Assembly: GCA_018268755.1 (NCBI GenBank) | Contig: JAFDVW010000013.1 | Coordinates: forward strand, 345,297-409,296 | DNA from: Acidobacteriota bacterium | Lineage (GTDB): Bacteria; Acidobacteriota; Terriglobia; Terriglobales; Acidobacteriaceae | DNA length: 64,000 nt | Direction of reading: 5' to 3' | Shown: positions 31,934-41,497 of the stretch, in pieces | Numbering within the stretch: position 1 is the stretch's first letter | Layout of the letters: each line of letters starts with the position of its first letter | Position numbers and translations under genes: made by a program | Notes under the pieces: model-generated | Seen by the model: only the letters and a program-made list of their open reading frames with translations | Told to the model about the DNA's origin: nothing | Databases searched by the model: none

Positions 31934-34900
31934 TTAGTAGGTAAGCCGTACGGCAAACTGGATTTGCCGGGGGGCGTAGGCATCGGTAGGCTTAAGAAAA
32001 TCGCTATTCTTCTGGACGTAGGCCGGGAAGTAATTGATTCCAATGTGCTTATCGAGAAGCTCAAATTGACCGGCAGAGCTTTGGAAGCCGTTGTCGCTGG
32101 CCGGAATGCGCAGGTTGGCTCGGTTCGCCAGGTTAAAGGCCTCGACCAGAAATTCCACTCGAAATCGGTCCCGGCTGTAGAGGATCCGGGATATCCGCAG
32201 ATCGGTCGTGGCGTAGTCCGGCCCCAGAAAGGAGTTACGGCCTACGCCTGGTAGCCGGTCGTTACTGCTGTTGCCATCCTGATTGGCGTCGCCGACCATG
32301 CGGGCGTCCACGGGCCGCCCGCTGCCGAAGCTGACCACCCCGGCAATCTTCCAGTGATTGAACAGTTCCGATAGCAGCGAATGGCTGCGGTCAAAGGGCT
32401 GGGGCGTGGCGATCCAGGAAAAAACAAAGCGATGGCGCTGGTCGGTCGTACTGGAGCCCTTTTCGGCATTGGGAGCATAGGAATTCTGCACCGTGGCCGG
32501 CTGTCCAGCCACCAGCGCGTCCTGCAGGTTGTCTTCGGCGTGGGCCCAGGTGTAGCCCAGCCGGAAATAGAGGCCGTTGGTCATGCGGCGGCGGAGGGAG
32601 ACCGTCATGCCGTGATACATGCTCGAAGCCGCGCTCTCAAAGACATTCACCGAATCGAGCTGCGGAATGGGTCGCGCCACAGGATTGATGCAGGGAGGAA
32701 AGGGACAGTCCAGGGTGCGGGAGAACTGCCAGGTGGAAAAGGAAGCGACATCGGCATAGCCCAGCAGATTGACGCCGGAAGGATCGAAGACCGGATAGGT
32801 CACATCCACCGGGGCGGGCAGGTTGGCGTCGCGCGCGCGAATCAGGTTTTGTCCGTGCACATAGAGATACGAAACGCTTACCGCCAGACGGTTGGCCACT
32901 TCGCGTTCCACGCTGAGGCTGGCCTGCTGCACCGAGGGAGTGCGGAAGTTGTGGGCGAAGGCGGAGGCGTCCGGCGTGAGGTAGGGGGCGAGGTTGGCTG
33001 GAGGATCGCACTCCGCCGCCAGAGGATCGCAGGCCACGGCGGGATAGGGATACAGCGGAAACCCCGCGCGCTGCGAGGCCATGACATTGTTGAGAAAGAG
33101 GTGCGCGCTGCTGAATCCATTGTCGCTCTGGACCACCGAGGTGTAGATCTGCGGAATCCGCGTATAGAACAAGCCGTATCCGGCGCGCACTACCAGGGGC
33201 CGCCGGTCTCCCAGGGAATACGCCAGCCCCGCGCGGGGAGAGAAGTTGAAGGGCTCGTAGGGTACTTTGCCGGTGTCCGGCCACAGCGGATTCGATCGCA
33301 GGTCCTTCCGGGTGAAGGTCTGTAAATCATAGCGGCCGCCCAAACTCAGGGCGAGATGGTTGGTCACGCGAATGGTGTCCTGCAGAAAGGCGGAATATTC
33401 ATTGGTGTCAGGATGCGTGATCGCCGGCCCAAAATTCTGTACGTAGTAATGCGGCACGGCGTGGGCGAAGGCGCGCAGCGGCGTAAGCTCCAGTCCTCCG
33501 ATCATGGGTTCGAAGGTGAAAGGGTTGACCTTGATTTCGTTGAAGATGTATTGCCCGCCGGAGAGCGAAGGGAAGAAGTTGTAGATCCAGGTGAGCAGAG
33601 CATCGCCGCCGAACTTCCAGGAGTGCCGGCCGCCCTGCAGGCTGAAGGTCTCGGCCAGATGCAGGCGGTGCTCGCGGGTCAGGCGGGGCAGGATGGTGGA
33701 GCGGCCGAAGCCGTCGATGATGCCGTCCACCCGCGTCAGCGGAGCGTTGCTATTGCTGCTCGACTGCTCGAGGTCGCGGGAAAACTGGGCGCGAAAGTGG
33801 CTGATCCATCGGAAGGACAGATTGCTGGTCAAGGAAAGCACGCCGCTTTCGGTGGCGACTTGCTCTTCTCCGTTATCGCTGATGCCGTAGCTGGTGAGCG
33901 GACTGGCCGGGTCGATGAAAACATTGTTCTTTCCCCAGTAGCGCGAAGTGTTCAACCGCAGCGAGAGAAAGTTTCGCGGCGAAAGGGAAGCGTCGAACTT
34001 GAGAAAGCCGGCATTGCCCAGCAAGCGCGTGGGGAATTCGCCGGCCTGCTGGGAGAGGCGCGCCGCGGCGGCAAAGACGAGCGCCTTGTCGCTGGCTTCG
34101 TAGTCGCCGGGAGTGGCCGGGCCCGGGCTGGCCTGGGGCGCGATATGGGCGTCGCCGTTTAAAAAGCGCATGACCGAGAGCGCGCGGACCAGATGCTGGT
34201 CGAAGCCGGCGAAGAAGAAGGCGCGGTTCCGGCGCAGGGGCCCGCCGGCGGTAAAGCCGAATTGTTGCTGCTGCGATTTGGGCTTGCTCTCCATGAACGC
34301 CTGGCGCGCGTCGAAGGCGCTGTCCCGCAGGTAATAGAAGCCGGTGCCGTGAAAGTGATTGCTGCCCGATTTGGTGACCACATTGACCACCGCGCCGCCG
34401 GCGCGCCCCAGTTCTGCGCCGTAGGTGTTCGAGGAGACACGGAACTCCTGCACCACTTCATTGGAAAACTGGTAAGGCGCGCGATAGCGGCCGCGCGCCT
34501 GGGCAAAGAAGGCATTGTTGTTATCGGCGCCATCCACCAGATAGCTGGACTGGTAGCCGCGGATGCCGCCGAAAGCCAGGTCGCCGTTGGCGGAAGAGGT
34601 CAGGCCGCGCGGGTCCTGGGTCACGCCCGGGGTCAGCAGAGCCAGGTCGGTGAAGCGCCGTCCGTTGAGCGGCAGCTCGGCAATGGCGCGCTCGTCAATC
34701 ACGGCGGAAACCGCGCTGGGTTGGGTCTCCACCAGCTGCGGCTCCTCGGAGACGGTGACCGCCTCCTTCGCGCCCGCCACTTCCAGCCGGAAGGCCAATT
34801 CCACCGTCCCACCCACTTCCAGGCGCAGCCGCGGCGTGATTTGCGGAGACATATCCGCCGCGGTAGCTCGCGCCATGTACTCTCCCGGCGGCAACAGCTC

Positions 34901-35116
34901 CATGGTGAAACGCCCTTCCGCGTCTGATGTCACCAGGTAGCGGAAGTTGGTGGCGAGGTTCACCAGCACGATGCTGGCGCCGGAGACCCGGGCCCCCGCC
35001 GCGTCGCTGACCGTACCGCGCACTGCCCCTAGCGAGGAATCCTGGGCGGACAGGGAAGTAGCCAGCCAGAGGACCAGGGGCAAAAGTCGGCCGATTCGGC
35101 GGAGACAGCGTAGCAT
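31934..35116 (-). CDS. Oar-like TonB-dependent receptor with N-terminal regulatory-like domain
   Basis: A 1060-residue outer-membrane protein. Signal peptide (about 1-24), a carboxypeptidase-regulatory-like beta-sandwich (VRGTVSDAAGARVSGASIVLVNLATN ... YMARATAAD), then a plug domain (VSAVIDERAIAELPLNGRRFTDLALLTPGV; GGIRGYQSSYLVDGADNNN; GRAGGAVVNVVTKSGSNHFHG) and a large C-terminal beta-barrel with alternating aromatic strands. The architecture matches the OmpA-related/Oar family that is greatly expanded in Acidobacteria, probably importing large substrates. No TonB, ExbB or hydrolase operon is attached. Substrate unknown; family assignment is secure. Confidence 0.9.
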   Translation of the reverse strand: MLRCLRRIGRLLPLVLWLATSLSAQDSSLGAVRGTVSDAAGARVSGASIVLVNLATNFRYLVTSDAEGRFTMELLPPGEYMARATAADMSPQITPRLRLEVGGTVELAFRLEVAGAKEAVTVSEEPQLVETQPSAVSAVIDERAIAELPLNGRRFTDLALLTPGVTQDPRGLTSSANGDLAFGGIRGYQSSYLVDGADNNNAFFAQARGRYRAPYQFSNEVVQEFRVSSNTYGAELGRAGGAVVNVVTKSGSNHFHGTGFYYLRDSAFDARQAFMESKPKSQQQQFGFTAGGPLRRNRAFFFAGFDQHLVRALSVMRFLNGDAHIAPQASPGPATPGDYEASDKALVFAAAARLSQQAGEFPTRLLGNAGFLKFDASLSPRNFLSLRLNTSRYWGKNNVFIDPASPLTSYGISDNGEEQVATESGVLSLTSNLSFRWISHFRAQFSRDLEQSSSNSNAPLTRVDGIIDGFGRSTILPRLTREHRLHLAETFSLQGGRHSWKFGGDALLTWIYNFFPSLSGGQYIFNEIKVNPFTFEPMIGGLELTPLRAFAHAVPHYYVQNFGPAITHPDTNEYSAFLQDTIRVTNHLALSLGGRYDLQTFTRKDLRSNPLWPDTGKVPYEPFNFSPRAGLAYSLGDRRPLVVRAGYGLFYTRIPQIYTSVVQSDNGFSSAHLFLNNVMASQRAGFPLYPYPAVACDPLAAECDPPANLAPYLTPDASAFAHNFRTPSVQQASLSVEREVANRLAVSVSYLYVHGQNLIRARDANLPAPVDVTYPVFDPSGVNLLGYADVASFSTWQFSRTLDCPFPPCINPVARPIPQLDSVNVFESAASSMYHGMTVSLRRRMTNGLYFRLGYTWAHAEDNLQDALVAGQPATVQNSYAPNAEKGSSTTDQRHRFVFSWIATPQPFDRSHSLLSELFNHWKIAGVVSFGSGRPVDARMVGDANQDGNSSNDRLPGVGRNSFLGPDYATTDLRISRILYSRDRFRVEFLVEAFNLANRANLRIPASDNGFQSSAGQFELLDKHIGINYFPAYVQKNSDFLKPTDAYAPRQIQFAVRLTY

Positions 35117-35282
35117 GGCGGCCCACGCAAGGTGAGTCCAGCCAGGACGGGAGAATTCCTCTATATCACCGGCAACCTTGGCCTGTCAGCACAGTTCGGG
35201 GTTTTATTTCGCGGTGGTTCCTAAATGGGAAAGTATGAGTTAGGGAGGTACTTGGATCTCGCTAGAAGCTAGAAGCTGATTG

Positions 35283-35597
35283 TTATTCCGGCATCCCCAC
35301 CACGACGGCGCGGCGTTTGGGCAGCTCGGATTCAGAGACTTCAGCGGAATAATTCACTTCGATGCCCAGCCGCAGGCAGGCCGCGCGCGCCGCATCATTG
35401 AAGAAATACACCACATCGCCGCCGAAGCGTTCCTTCAGCTTGCGCCGCGCCTCCAGATCAAAGGGACTCGCAGAATAAACCTTCAGTGCTTGCTCTTCCC
35501 GCACCAGCGGGCTGAGCTGCCGCTGAAACTCAAGGCCGCCCTGCCGCACCTGGGCTAGCGTCAATGCCACGACGTGATAGGTCATTGCATCGAGCAT
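35283..35597 (-). CDS. Hypothetical protein
   Basis: A ~104-residue protein (core TYHVVALTLAQVRQGGLEFQRQLSPLVREEQALKVYSASPFDLEARRKLKERFGGDVVYFFNDAARAACLRLGIEV) of unrecognised family, with an alpha/beta pattern but no catalytic motif. The longer in-frame ORF runs back into intergenic repeat sequence and is not used; ATG at 35597 or 35585 are both possible, with no clear Shine-Dalgarno. The coding pattern is plausible, but the start and function are uncertain. Confidence 0.45.
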   Translation of the reverse strand: MLDAMTYHVVALTLAQVRQGGLEFQRQLSPLVREEQALKVYSASPFDLEARRKLKERFGGDVVYFFNDAARAACLRLGIEVNYSAEVSESELPKRRAVVVGMPE

Positions 35598-35796
35598 GGC
35601 AGAGGGAGGGAAGGGCTGTCCAGTGAAGGAGTTGTGGCGCGGGCGCCCTCGCCCGCGAAGGTGGCTCGGGAAGACGGTCGGATGTTGAGCATAAAGCCGG
35701 CGCGGACAGGAGTGTCCGCGCCACACTGCACTACAGATTCCTCCTCGCTGCTCTCCTCGGAATGACAAGAAGGAACATCTTGTGACAAAGCAAGGC
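35598..35796. repeat. Intergenic region with palindromic repeat fragments
   Basis: It contains the perfect hairpin GGCGCGGACA / TGTCCGCGCC (35699-35708 with 35713-35722), a GGGCGCCCTCGCCCGCG-type GC-rich palindrome, and the tail phrase GATTCCTC ... CTCCTCGGAATGACAAGA, which recurs at 51481-51519. This looks like remnants of mobile intergenic repeats rather than a gene. Confidence 0.6.
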
Positions 35797-38610
35797 CTAT
35801 TGCGCTGCCGGCTTTCTCTCCACAATCGCCTGCCAGTTCAGGATCGCATTCCACAGCAGACGCTGATCGCCCCGGTTCAGGTCGCGGTGCAGCGGGTTGA
35901 AGTTAAAGGCGACGATGTGTCCGTGGCCGGTGGGGATGTCGAAGATGGCCGGACGCCCGATCAGCCCGCGCTCGCCCCACACCTGTCCGGAGACCAGCAG
36001 CGGCGCGCCCGACTTTGATCCCCACTCCATCACCATCTCGCTGGGAACTTTCGGCTCATCCAGACACGTGGTGCAGTAAGCCATGCGCAGGTGATGTTTC
36101 GGCACATCGTAGAGCGGGAAGTTCTGGCGGAAGACCTGGGTTTCCGCTGAGTATCCATAGGCAATGGGATGAGCGGGCTGGTCGAAGGTCACGCGCACGT
36201 GGGCTCCGGGAGTGCGCGTGGCGGCATTGTTGGCGGCGTCCGCCGCACCGCCCGTTCCACTGCCCTGGGCGCTGCGCGGCACGCCGCCGGCGGCGCGTCG
36301 TACGCCGCGGGTGAGCCCGCCTTCGAGCGCCAACATGGAACCACTGCCCAGCGTGACCATCAGGCCTCCGCCTTCCACAAAGCGCTGAATCTGCGCCAGG
36401 CCTTCGTAGCCAATGCCGCCGGTGATATCGTCGGATTCCGCCGGCGTACCGAAGCTGGGTGTCTTAGGCGTCTTCTTAAAGGGCATCGGTCCCCACTCCT
36501 TGGGTAATCCGATAATCTGTTCCGCGAGCTCCAGGTCCACCTGCCCATAGAGCAGCACATCGATTTTGTCTTTCAGCTTGCCGGCGCGAATGTCTTCGTC
36601 ACGCAGATAGGTGTAGGGAACCTTGCGCTGGTCGAGGATGTAGCGCGCCCAGCCAATGGAGTCGGTATCGGCCCACGGCACCCATACGCCCAGGCGCGGA
36701 GCTTGGGCCGCGTGACGTGGAACGTCCGGCGCGGCGGCCGCGCTGACAAAATCCAGGCCGAAGTCGGTGGAGGCCTGCCTCAGCGCAGCGGCCAGCCCAT
36801 CCTGCGCGGGAAGAATCCAGGAACCCTGGGGAAACTCCAGGCCATTCACCGTGAAGGCACGTTCGGCGATCTCCAGAGAGAACTTTGCCAGTTGATAGCG
36901 GGCGGCAAGCAGGCTTTCCTGTCCACTGTCCTTCAGCAGAAATACCGGGCCGCTGCCGCTGACCGTGCCCGCCGGGCGCGGCATTTCCGGAAGCGGGGTG
37001 AGCGCGGCGCTGCGAATGGAGGCGTCCGCGGTGGGAACGGCTTGCAGATGATAATGCGCCGGCAACTCCCAGGAGACGTCGTCATAGGGCTCGCCTCCAT
37101 CTTTGGGAAATAATTGCGGGGTGAGCAGATCGACCGCGTAGTTGCGATAAGGCTGGTCGAGGCGCACGACATACGTCCCGGCAGGAAAAGTTCCTTCCTT
37201 GACTGTGATCTCGCTCTGGGCGCGTCCCACTTCAATGTGCTGGCCAATCAGGCGGCCCACCATCTGCGCCACCCGCAGGCGGTCGCCCTGCTCGGCGGGA
37301 ATCAGGAAGGCGTAAGGCGGTTTGGTCAACCCGGCCTGCCAGGAGTCGTAACTTTTCTTGTAGAAATTGCGCAGCATGCTCTTGGCATCGCGCGCGCTGT
37401 AGTCCAGCGCTGAAAGTGCGCCGGTTTCGGTGTAGTTCAGGTTGTCGCGCGCCGACCAGGAAAACTCACGCGGGGGTGGCGAGGGACGGTACCACTCCAT
37501 AGTCGCCTCATCGGGATCGATCCTGCGCAGCTGGGTTTCCGCCGTGCCGTTGCCCATGGTTTCGTAGCCGCGGCCGATGGCGTTGTGGTTCATGGCGACG
37601 GAATCCAGATAAAGGTGGGCAAAGCCTTCGCCGAAATTCCATGTGGAAACCCCCGGCATGCCGAGCCCGGTCATGGCCTGCACTTCGTGAAAGCCCATCT
37701 CCAGAAATTCCGTATACGTGATGGGATCAATATTGGGGTTGAAGGGGCCGGTGCCGCTCCACACCATCAGCAGGGGCATGGCTTCGTGCAGGTCGTGCAC
37801 CACGGTGGGGTGCCACTCGTGGAACATGCGGTGCACCGCCTTGGTAGTCTCATGGGTCTGCTGGTGGGTGTCGCGATTGATGTCGACGAAGGCATACTTC
37901 GACCAATAAGGAGGCGACATGCGCGGCGCGGTGTCGCGGTCGGTTTTTCCTTTCAGGTAGGCGTAAAACCAATCTACGACTTTGTCGCGCCCATCCGGGT
38001 TGGAAATAGGATTGATCAACACCACCAGTTGCTGGCGGATGCGCTGGATCATGGGCGTTTCGGACACCGCCAGGCGATAAGCCAGTTCCACCATCGCTTC
38101 CGTCGAGCCGGATTCATCGGAATGCAGCGCGGCGTTGAAGTAATAGATGGGCCGCGCGGTGGCGATAAGCTTATCCACCGTCGCCGGATCGGTGCGGCGC
38201 GGATCGGCCAGCGCGGAAGTGGCGGCCTTCAGTTTTTCCAGGTCGCGGATGCCGGCCTCATCGGCGATGGCGGCGACGAGGATGTCGCGGCCTTCTTCGC
38301 TTTTGCCCACGGTGAAGACCTTCACCCGCGGCGAAGCCGCGGCCAGGGCGCGGAAGTAGGCGTAGGTCTTCTCGGTTCCGGCAAGTTCGCCGGGCGCGCC
38401 GGCGATGCGCCCCCAGAATTTGCTGGGAGAAGGCACGGTGGCCGATTGCGGCACGTAGGCGACCCAGGGTGAGATAAAACGCGGATCCGTGGTGGCTTGG
38501 CGAATGGCTTCCGAAGAGCCGGGTTCGGGAACATCCGGCAGCATGGCCTGAGAGAACGCGAGGATGGGCAGCAGCAACAGAGACACAACCACGAACCAGG
38601 ACCGGCGCAA
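35797..38610 (-). CDS. M14-family zinc carboxypeptidase-like protein, exported
   Basis: A 937-residue protein starting at TTG 38610 with GGAGGG six bases upstream and a signal peptide (RRSWFVVVSLLLLPILAFSQ). The M14 domain occupies about the first 400 residues: FNAALHSDESGSTEAMVEL provides the HxxE zinc ligands, LVVLINPISNPDGRD the conserved NPDGR block and VHDLHEA the third His. The remaining ~530 residues resemble the glutamine-amidotransferase-like extra domain of other long bacterial M14 proteins, with a Gly/Ala-rich insert (about 810-840). Located between two envelope/receptor regions; likely acts on extracellular peptides. Confidence 0.85.
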   Translation of the reverse strand: MRRSWFVVVSLLLLPILAFSQAMLPDVPEPGSSEAIRQATTDPRFISPWVAYVPQSATVPSPSKFWGRIAGAPGELAGTEKTYAYFRALAAASPRVKVFTVGKSEEGRDILVAAIADEAGIRDLEKLKAATSALADPRRTDPATVDKLIATARPIYYFNAALHSDESGSTEAMVELAYRLAVSETPMIQRIRQQLVVLINPISNPDGRDKVVDWFYAYLKGKTDRDTAPRMSPPYWSKYAFVDINRDTHQQTHETTKAVHRMFHEWHPTVVHDLHEAMPLLMVWSGTGPFNPNIDPITYTEFLEMGFHEVQAMTGLGMPGVSTWNFGEGFAHLYLDSVAMNHNAIGRGYETMGNGTAETQLRRIDPDEATMEWYRPSPPPREFSWSARDNLNYTETGALSALDYSARDAKSMLRNFYKKSYDSWQAGLTKPPYAFLIPAEQGDRLRVAQMVGRLIGQHIEVGRAQSEITVKEGTFPAGTYVVRLDQPYRNYAVDLLTPQLFPKDGGEPYDDVSWELPAHYHLQAVPTADASIRSAALTPLPEMPRPAGTVSGSGPVFLLKDSGQESLLAARYQLAKFSLEIAERAFTVNGLEFPQGSWILPAQDGLAAALRQASTDFGLDFVSAAAAPDVPRHAAQAPRLGVWVPWADTDSIGWARYILDQRKVPYTYLRDEDIRAGKLKDKIDVLLYGQVDLELAEQIIGLPKEWGPMPFKKTPKTPSFGTPAESDDITGGIGYEGLAQIQRFVEGGGLMVTLGSGSMLALEGGLTRGVRRAAGGVPRSAQGSGTGGAADAANNAATRTPGAHVRVTFDQPAHPIAYGYSAETQVFRQNFPLYDVPKHHLRMAYCTTCLDEPKVPSEMVMEWGSKSGAPLLVSGQVWGERGLIGRPAIFDIPTGHGHIVAFNFNPLHRDLNRGDQRLLWNAILNWQAIVERKPAAQ

Positions 38611-38795
38611 GGGAAACCCTCCGTGCTTGAGGCTTGCAAAGCTTGCCCAGGATGATAAAGGCTGGGCGCGGCGAATGGTATGACTGTTAGTCAGTGGATT
38701 TCGTGCGCATTCTACAGGGAGGGAGACGTGCCGGGGCTGAGAAAGATACATTGGGGCCGCCGCCAAGCAGCGGCCCGGAGAGTCACGAAGTTCTC

Positions 38796-39545
38796 TTACC
38801 GCAGGCCGCCGGACGCGGTGATGCGTTCCCCGGTCAGCCAAGCGGAATCATCGGAGGCCAGGAAGACGGCAACCCGCCCAATGTCGTCGGGCTGTCCAAT
38901 GCGCCCCAGCGGTGTGTCGGCCACGGCTTCCTTCTCGAAATCCGTGCCCAGAAATCCCTGGGTGTGCACGCCTTCGGTTTCCACCAGCCCGGGGTTGATC
39001 GAGTTCACGCGAATTTTTCTGGGGCCAAGCTCTTTGGCCAGAACCCCGGTGATGGCGTCCACTGCGCCTTTGGTGGCGCTGTAGACCGCCGAATTCGGCG
39101 GCAATACGCTGGTGATAGCAGAACTGATGTTGACCACGCTCCCCCCTTTGGGGTTGAAATGCTTGGCCGCTTCCTGGGTGGAGAGCAACAGGCCGAGAAC
39201 GTTGGTGTTGAATTGGCGCTGGAACTCCTCCTCGGTGATGCCTTCGAGAGGATGGAACTGAAAGACGCCGGCATTATTGATCAGAATATCGATCGCGCCG
39301 AAGGTCTTTTGGGTTTCGGAAAACAGGCGTTGCACGTCGGCTGCTTTCGCCACGCTGCCCTGGACCGCGACGGCCTTGCCGCCCTTGTTCTTGATCTCCG
39401 CCACTACGGCGTCCGCCCCGGCTTTGCTGGATGCGTAGTTGACCACGACTGAAGCGCCGGCCTCTCCCAGTGCCTTGGCGATACCCGCGCCGATCCCTTT
39501 CGAGGCGCCTGTAACCACGGCGACTTTACCCGACAGCTTGCTCAT
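38796..39545 (-). CDS. SDR-family oxidoreductase, FabG-like
   Basis: A 249-residue classical short-chain dehydrogenase: KVAVVTGASKGIGAGIAKAL (TGxxxGxG), NNAG at about 87-90, the catalytic Ser-Tyr-Lys set (SSAITSV, SAVYSATKGA, with YxxxK) and PGLVETEGVH after it. The ATG at 39545 has GGGAGA upstream and replaces a longer ORF. It follows an ArsR-type regulator and has a palindromic operator directly upstream, so the two genes form a small regulated unit. Substrate unknown. Confidence 0.9.
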   Translation of the reverse strand: MSKLSGKVAVVTGASKGIGAGIAKALGEAGASVVVNYASSKAGADAVVAEIKNKGGKAVAVQGSVAKAADVQRLFSETQKTFGAIDILINNAGVFQFHPLEGITEEEFQRQFNTNVLGLLLSTQEAAKHFNPKGGSVVNISSAITSVLPPNSAVYSATKGAVDAITGVLAKELGPRKIRVNSINPGLVETEGVHTQGFLGTDFEKEAVADTPLGRIGQPDDIGRVAVFLASDDSAWLTGERITASGGLR

Positions 39546-39559
39546 AAATTGTCTCCCAT

Positions 39560-39584
39560 CGTTTATACGATAATTCGATAAACG
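39560..39584. promoter_or_regulatory. Inverted-repeat operator before the SDR gene
   Basis: Arms CGTTTAT and ATAAACG are 11 bases apart. On the minus strand a TATAAA -10-like element overlaps one arm and TTCGAC lies 16 bases before it. An ArsR-type dimer bound here would block transcription of the SDR gene. The symmetry is seen directly; the regulator is inferred from the adjacent gene. Confidence 0.5.
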
Positions 39585-39633
39585 TCGAAGTGATAGATGT
39601 GGTGGGATACGGGCGGGATGCAAAAAGAAAAAG

Positions 39634-39930
39634 TTAGATTTTCCCCAGGCGATCCAGGTAAGCCCGCCAGACCTCGCGCTGCAGGATGAGTTTGGCGAAT
39701 TTGCCTTCGCGAACGATTTCAATCAATCCGGCGGTTTCCAGCTCCTTTACATGATGCGAAAGGGTGGCGGGGCTGATGGGCTGGCATTTATTCAGGTCGG
39801 TGCAGGGGGTGGGATGGCTGCACGAGGCGATCTTTTCCAGGATCTGGAAGCGCCGGGGTTCGGCCAGGGCCCGCGAGATGCGGGTGAATTGGCGGTCGGT
39901 CAACGGGGCCGTTTTAGAATTTGCCACCAT
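39634..39930 (-). CDS. ArsR-family winged-helix repressor
   Basis: A 98-residue metalloregulator-type protein: [21 protein letters not shown] (helix region), [28 protein letters not shown] (recognition helix [12 protein letters not shown]), and a wing [13 protein letters not shown]. Cys residues at about 37, 43 and 49 lie near the DNA-binding domain; whether they bind metal or sense redox state is unclear. The start ATG is at 39930, since a longer ORF extends into the next gene. It precedes the SDR gene by 88 bases. Confidence 0.87.
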   Translation of the reverse strand: MVANSKTAPLTDRQFTRISRALAEPRRFQILEKIASCSHPTPCTDLNKCQPISPATLSHHVKELETAGLIEIVREGKFAKLILQREVWRAYLDRLGKI

Positions 39931-40001
39931 GAAAAGGTACCGCCCTGGGAAGTTGGATGTCCAGATGCATGGTCTGGATTCAGGGCACCGCTGTCGGGAT
40001 C

Positions 40002-40694
40002 TCAGGCGGATTTGAGCCGTATCGGGACATTCCCGGCTGGCGCTACGTCGGCAAATACAAACTGCTCGCGCGTCACCCGCTCGCCCAGAGACACAGGAAT
40101 TTCTCTGCGAAACATCGGCCCGGCATGCACAAATGAGTGAAACTCGCCGTTTTCTCCGCAGGCATCGGCCCCGGCGGGGAGCTCTGCGAGCAACTTCTCG
40201 TCGAAATCGCGCCCCGCGAAAGCGGCGTCCAGCTGGTGCGTGTCCACGCAGGTGAGTTTGGCCTTTAAACCCGAGGCAATCATGGTGCGGGCCAGCTCCC
40301 GCGTCGGTTCTCCCCACAAAGGAAAGACCGGCGTGAGCCCGGTGCCTTGCAGCTGCTTTTCCCGATAGGCGCGGACATCCTCGAGAAACAGGTCCCCGAA
40401 GGCGATGCCCGTCATCCCTTCCGCGACGGCCTTGGCGCAGGCCTGGGCCATGAGTCGCTGATATTGCTCATTGGAGCAGGGCCAGGGCAGAGGAACGGCC
40501 CACAGCGGCAATCCGGCGGCGGCCGCCTGTTGTTCGACCAGTTCATGGCGCACGGCATGCATGGCCACGCGGTCCGCTGCTGCATTGAATGTGGTGAGCA
40601 GACCGGCAACTTCATACTCTCCACGCTGGCGGAGCACATGCAGGCTCCAGGCGCTGTCTTTGCCGCTGCTCCAGGAAAGAAGGATTTGTTTCAT
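40002..40694 (-). CDS. Diphthine--ammonia ligase-like (Dph6/MJ0570) ATP pyrophosphatase
   Basis: A 230-residue PP-loop ATPase: [19 protein letters not shown] (SGKDS motif), [37 protein letters not shown] and the C-terminal [21 protein letters not shown] ... [18 protein letters not shown]. In archaea and eukaryotes this fold amidates diphthine on EF-2; bacteria lack diphthamide, so the role here must differ. ATG 40694 is preferred to GTG 40712. Related bacterial proteins are often annotated as ATP-binding proteins of unknown function. Confidence 0.78.
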   Translation of the reverse strand: MKQILLSWSSGKDSAWSLHVLRQRGEYEVAGLLTTFNAAADRVAMHAVRHELVEQQAAAAGLPLWAVPLPWPCSNEQYQRLMAQACAKAVAEGMTGIAFGDLFLEDVRAYREKQLQGTGLTPVFPLWGEPTRELARTMIASGLKAKLTCVDTHQLDAAFAGRDFDEKLLAELPAGADACGENGEFHSFVHAGPMFRREIPVSLGERVTREQFVFADVAPAGNVPIRLKSA

Positions 40695-40796
40695 GGCAAG
40701 CTCGTTTGTCACGCTACTTGAAATCCGCTTACTGCGGGTGATCGTTTTGTCATTCGGACCGCTGCACAGGCGAGACGTCCATGCTGCCAGCCGCCG

Positions 40797-41486
40797 CTAA
40801 ATGGTCAGGAGTTCCTCGTAAAACCCACCCATCTGGCGCGCTCGGTCGACGAAGTGAATTTCTAAAATCCAGTGGCGGTAATTTCCTCGGGCATTCACCC
40901 CGCGCATGCGATGAGGATTTTCCGGATGCACATAGAGGGTGATCTTGTCGCCGTCGATTTTTTCGTGGGGAAACTGCCCGATCAAGTGTCCTGCGATGGG
41001 CCCGCCAAACTCCCATCCCGCCTCCTGCGCAAGCTGTTGTGCATAGCGGTACAGTTCCGCGCCGGTAATCTCGGAATGCTCCTCGAAATATTGTTTCCCT
41101 TTGGCAAAAGCTGCTTCAATATCTCTCTGCAGCTTGTGTTTTAAGGGATCATTGCCCACCACATAGGTGCGGCCGAAGTCGGCTTCCCACTCCTCGAATA
41201 CCGGGCCGAGATCGAGAAAGGCAATGTCATCTTCGGTCACCATGAGGTCGGGCGGGTTTTCCGCATAGGGGGCCAGCGTATTCCGGCCGGCGCGCACAAT
41301 GCGTTTGTGCCAGTATTTCTGCACCCCGAACATCTCCGCCGCCAGCTGGTAGATGCTTTGATTGATCTGGCTTTCGAGCGCGCCGGCGCGGACCAGGCGG
41401 CGAGACGCAACTTCTTCGAACAAGGCTTCGGCCTTGCGTTGTGCATCGAGCAGGGCGGCGGTGACGGCATCGTCGGCAAGGGGCAT
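40797..41486 (-). CDS. M24-family metallopeptidase-like protein
   Basis: A 229-residue creatinase/aminopeptidase-fold protein (pita-bread): IAFLDLGPVFEEWEADFGRTYVVG carries the two Asp ligands, GHLIGQFPHEKID the His and NYRHWILEIHFVD the first Glu. The last Glu ligand near the C-terminus is not obvious, so catalysis is uncertain. It lies 11 bases after the upstream Tat-exported hydrolase and may be co-transcribed. Start at 41486 has a clear ATG after an upstream in-frame alternative. Confidence 0.72.
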   Translation of the reverse strand: MPLADDAVTAALLDAQRKAEALFEEVASRRLVRAGALESQINQSIYQLAAEMFGVQKYWHKRIVRAGRNTLAPYAENPPDLMVTEDDIAFLDLGPVFEEWEADFGRTYVVGNDPLKHKLQRDIEAAFAKGKQYFEEHSEITGAELYRYAQQLAQEAGWEFGGPIAGHLIGQFPHEKIDGDKITLYVHPENPHRMRGVNARGNYRHWILEIHFVDRARQMGGFYEELLTI

Positions 41487-41497
41487 GGCACGTTCTC

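Noticed and set aside
35598..35825. N-terminal extension of the hypothetical at 35283
   Set aside because: The extended frame runs through palindromic repeat sequence and has no start signal.
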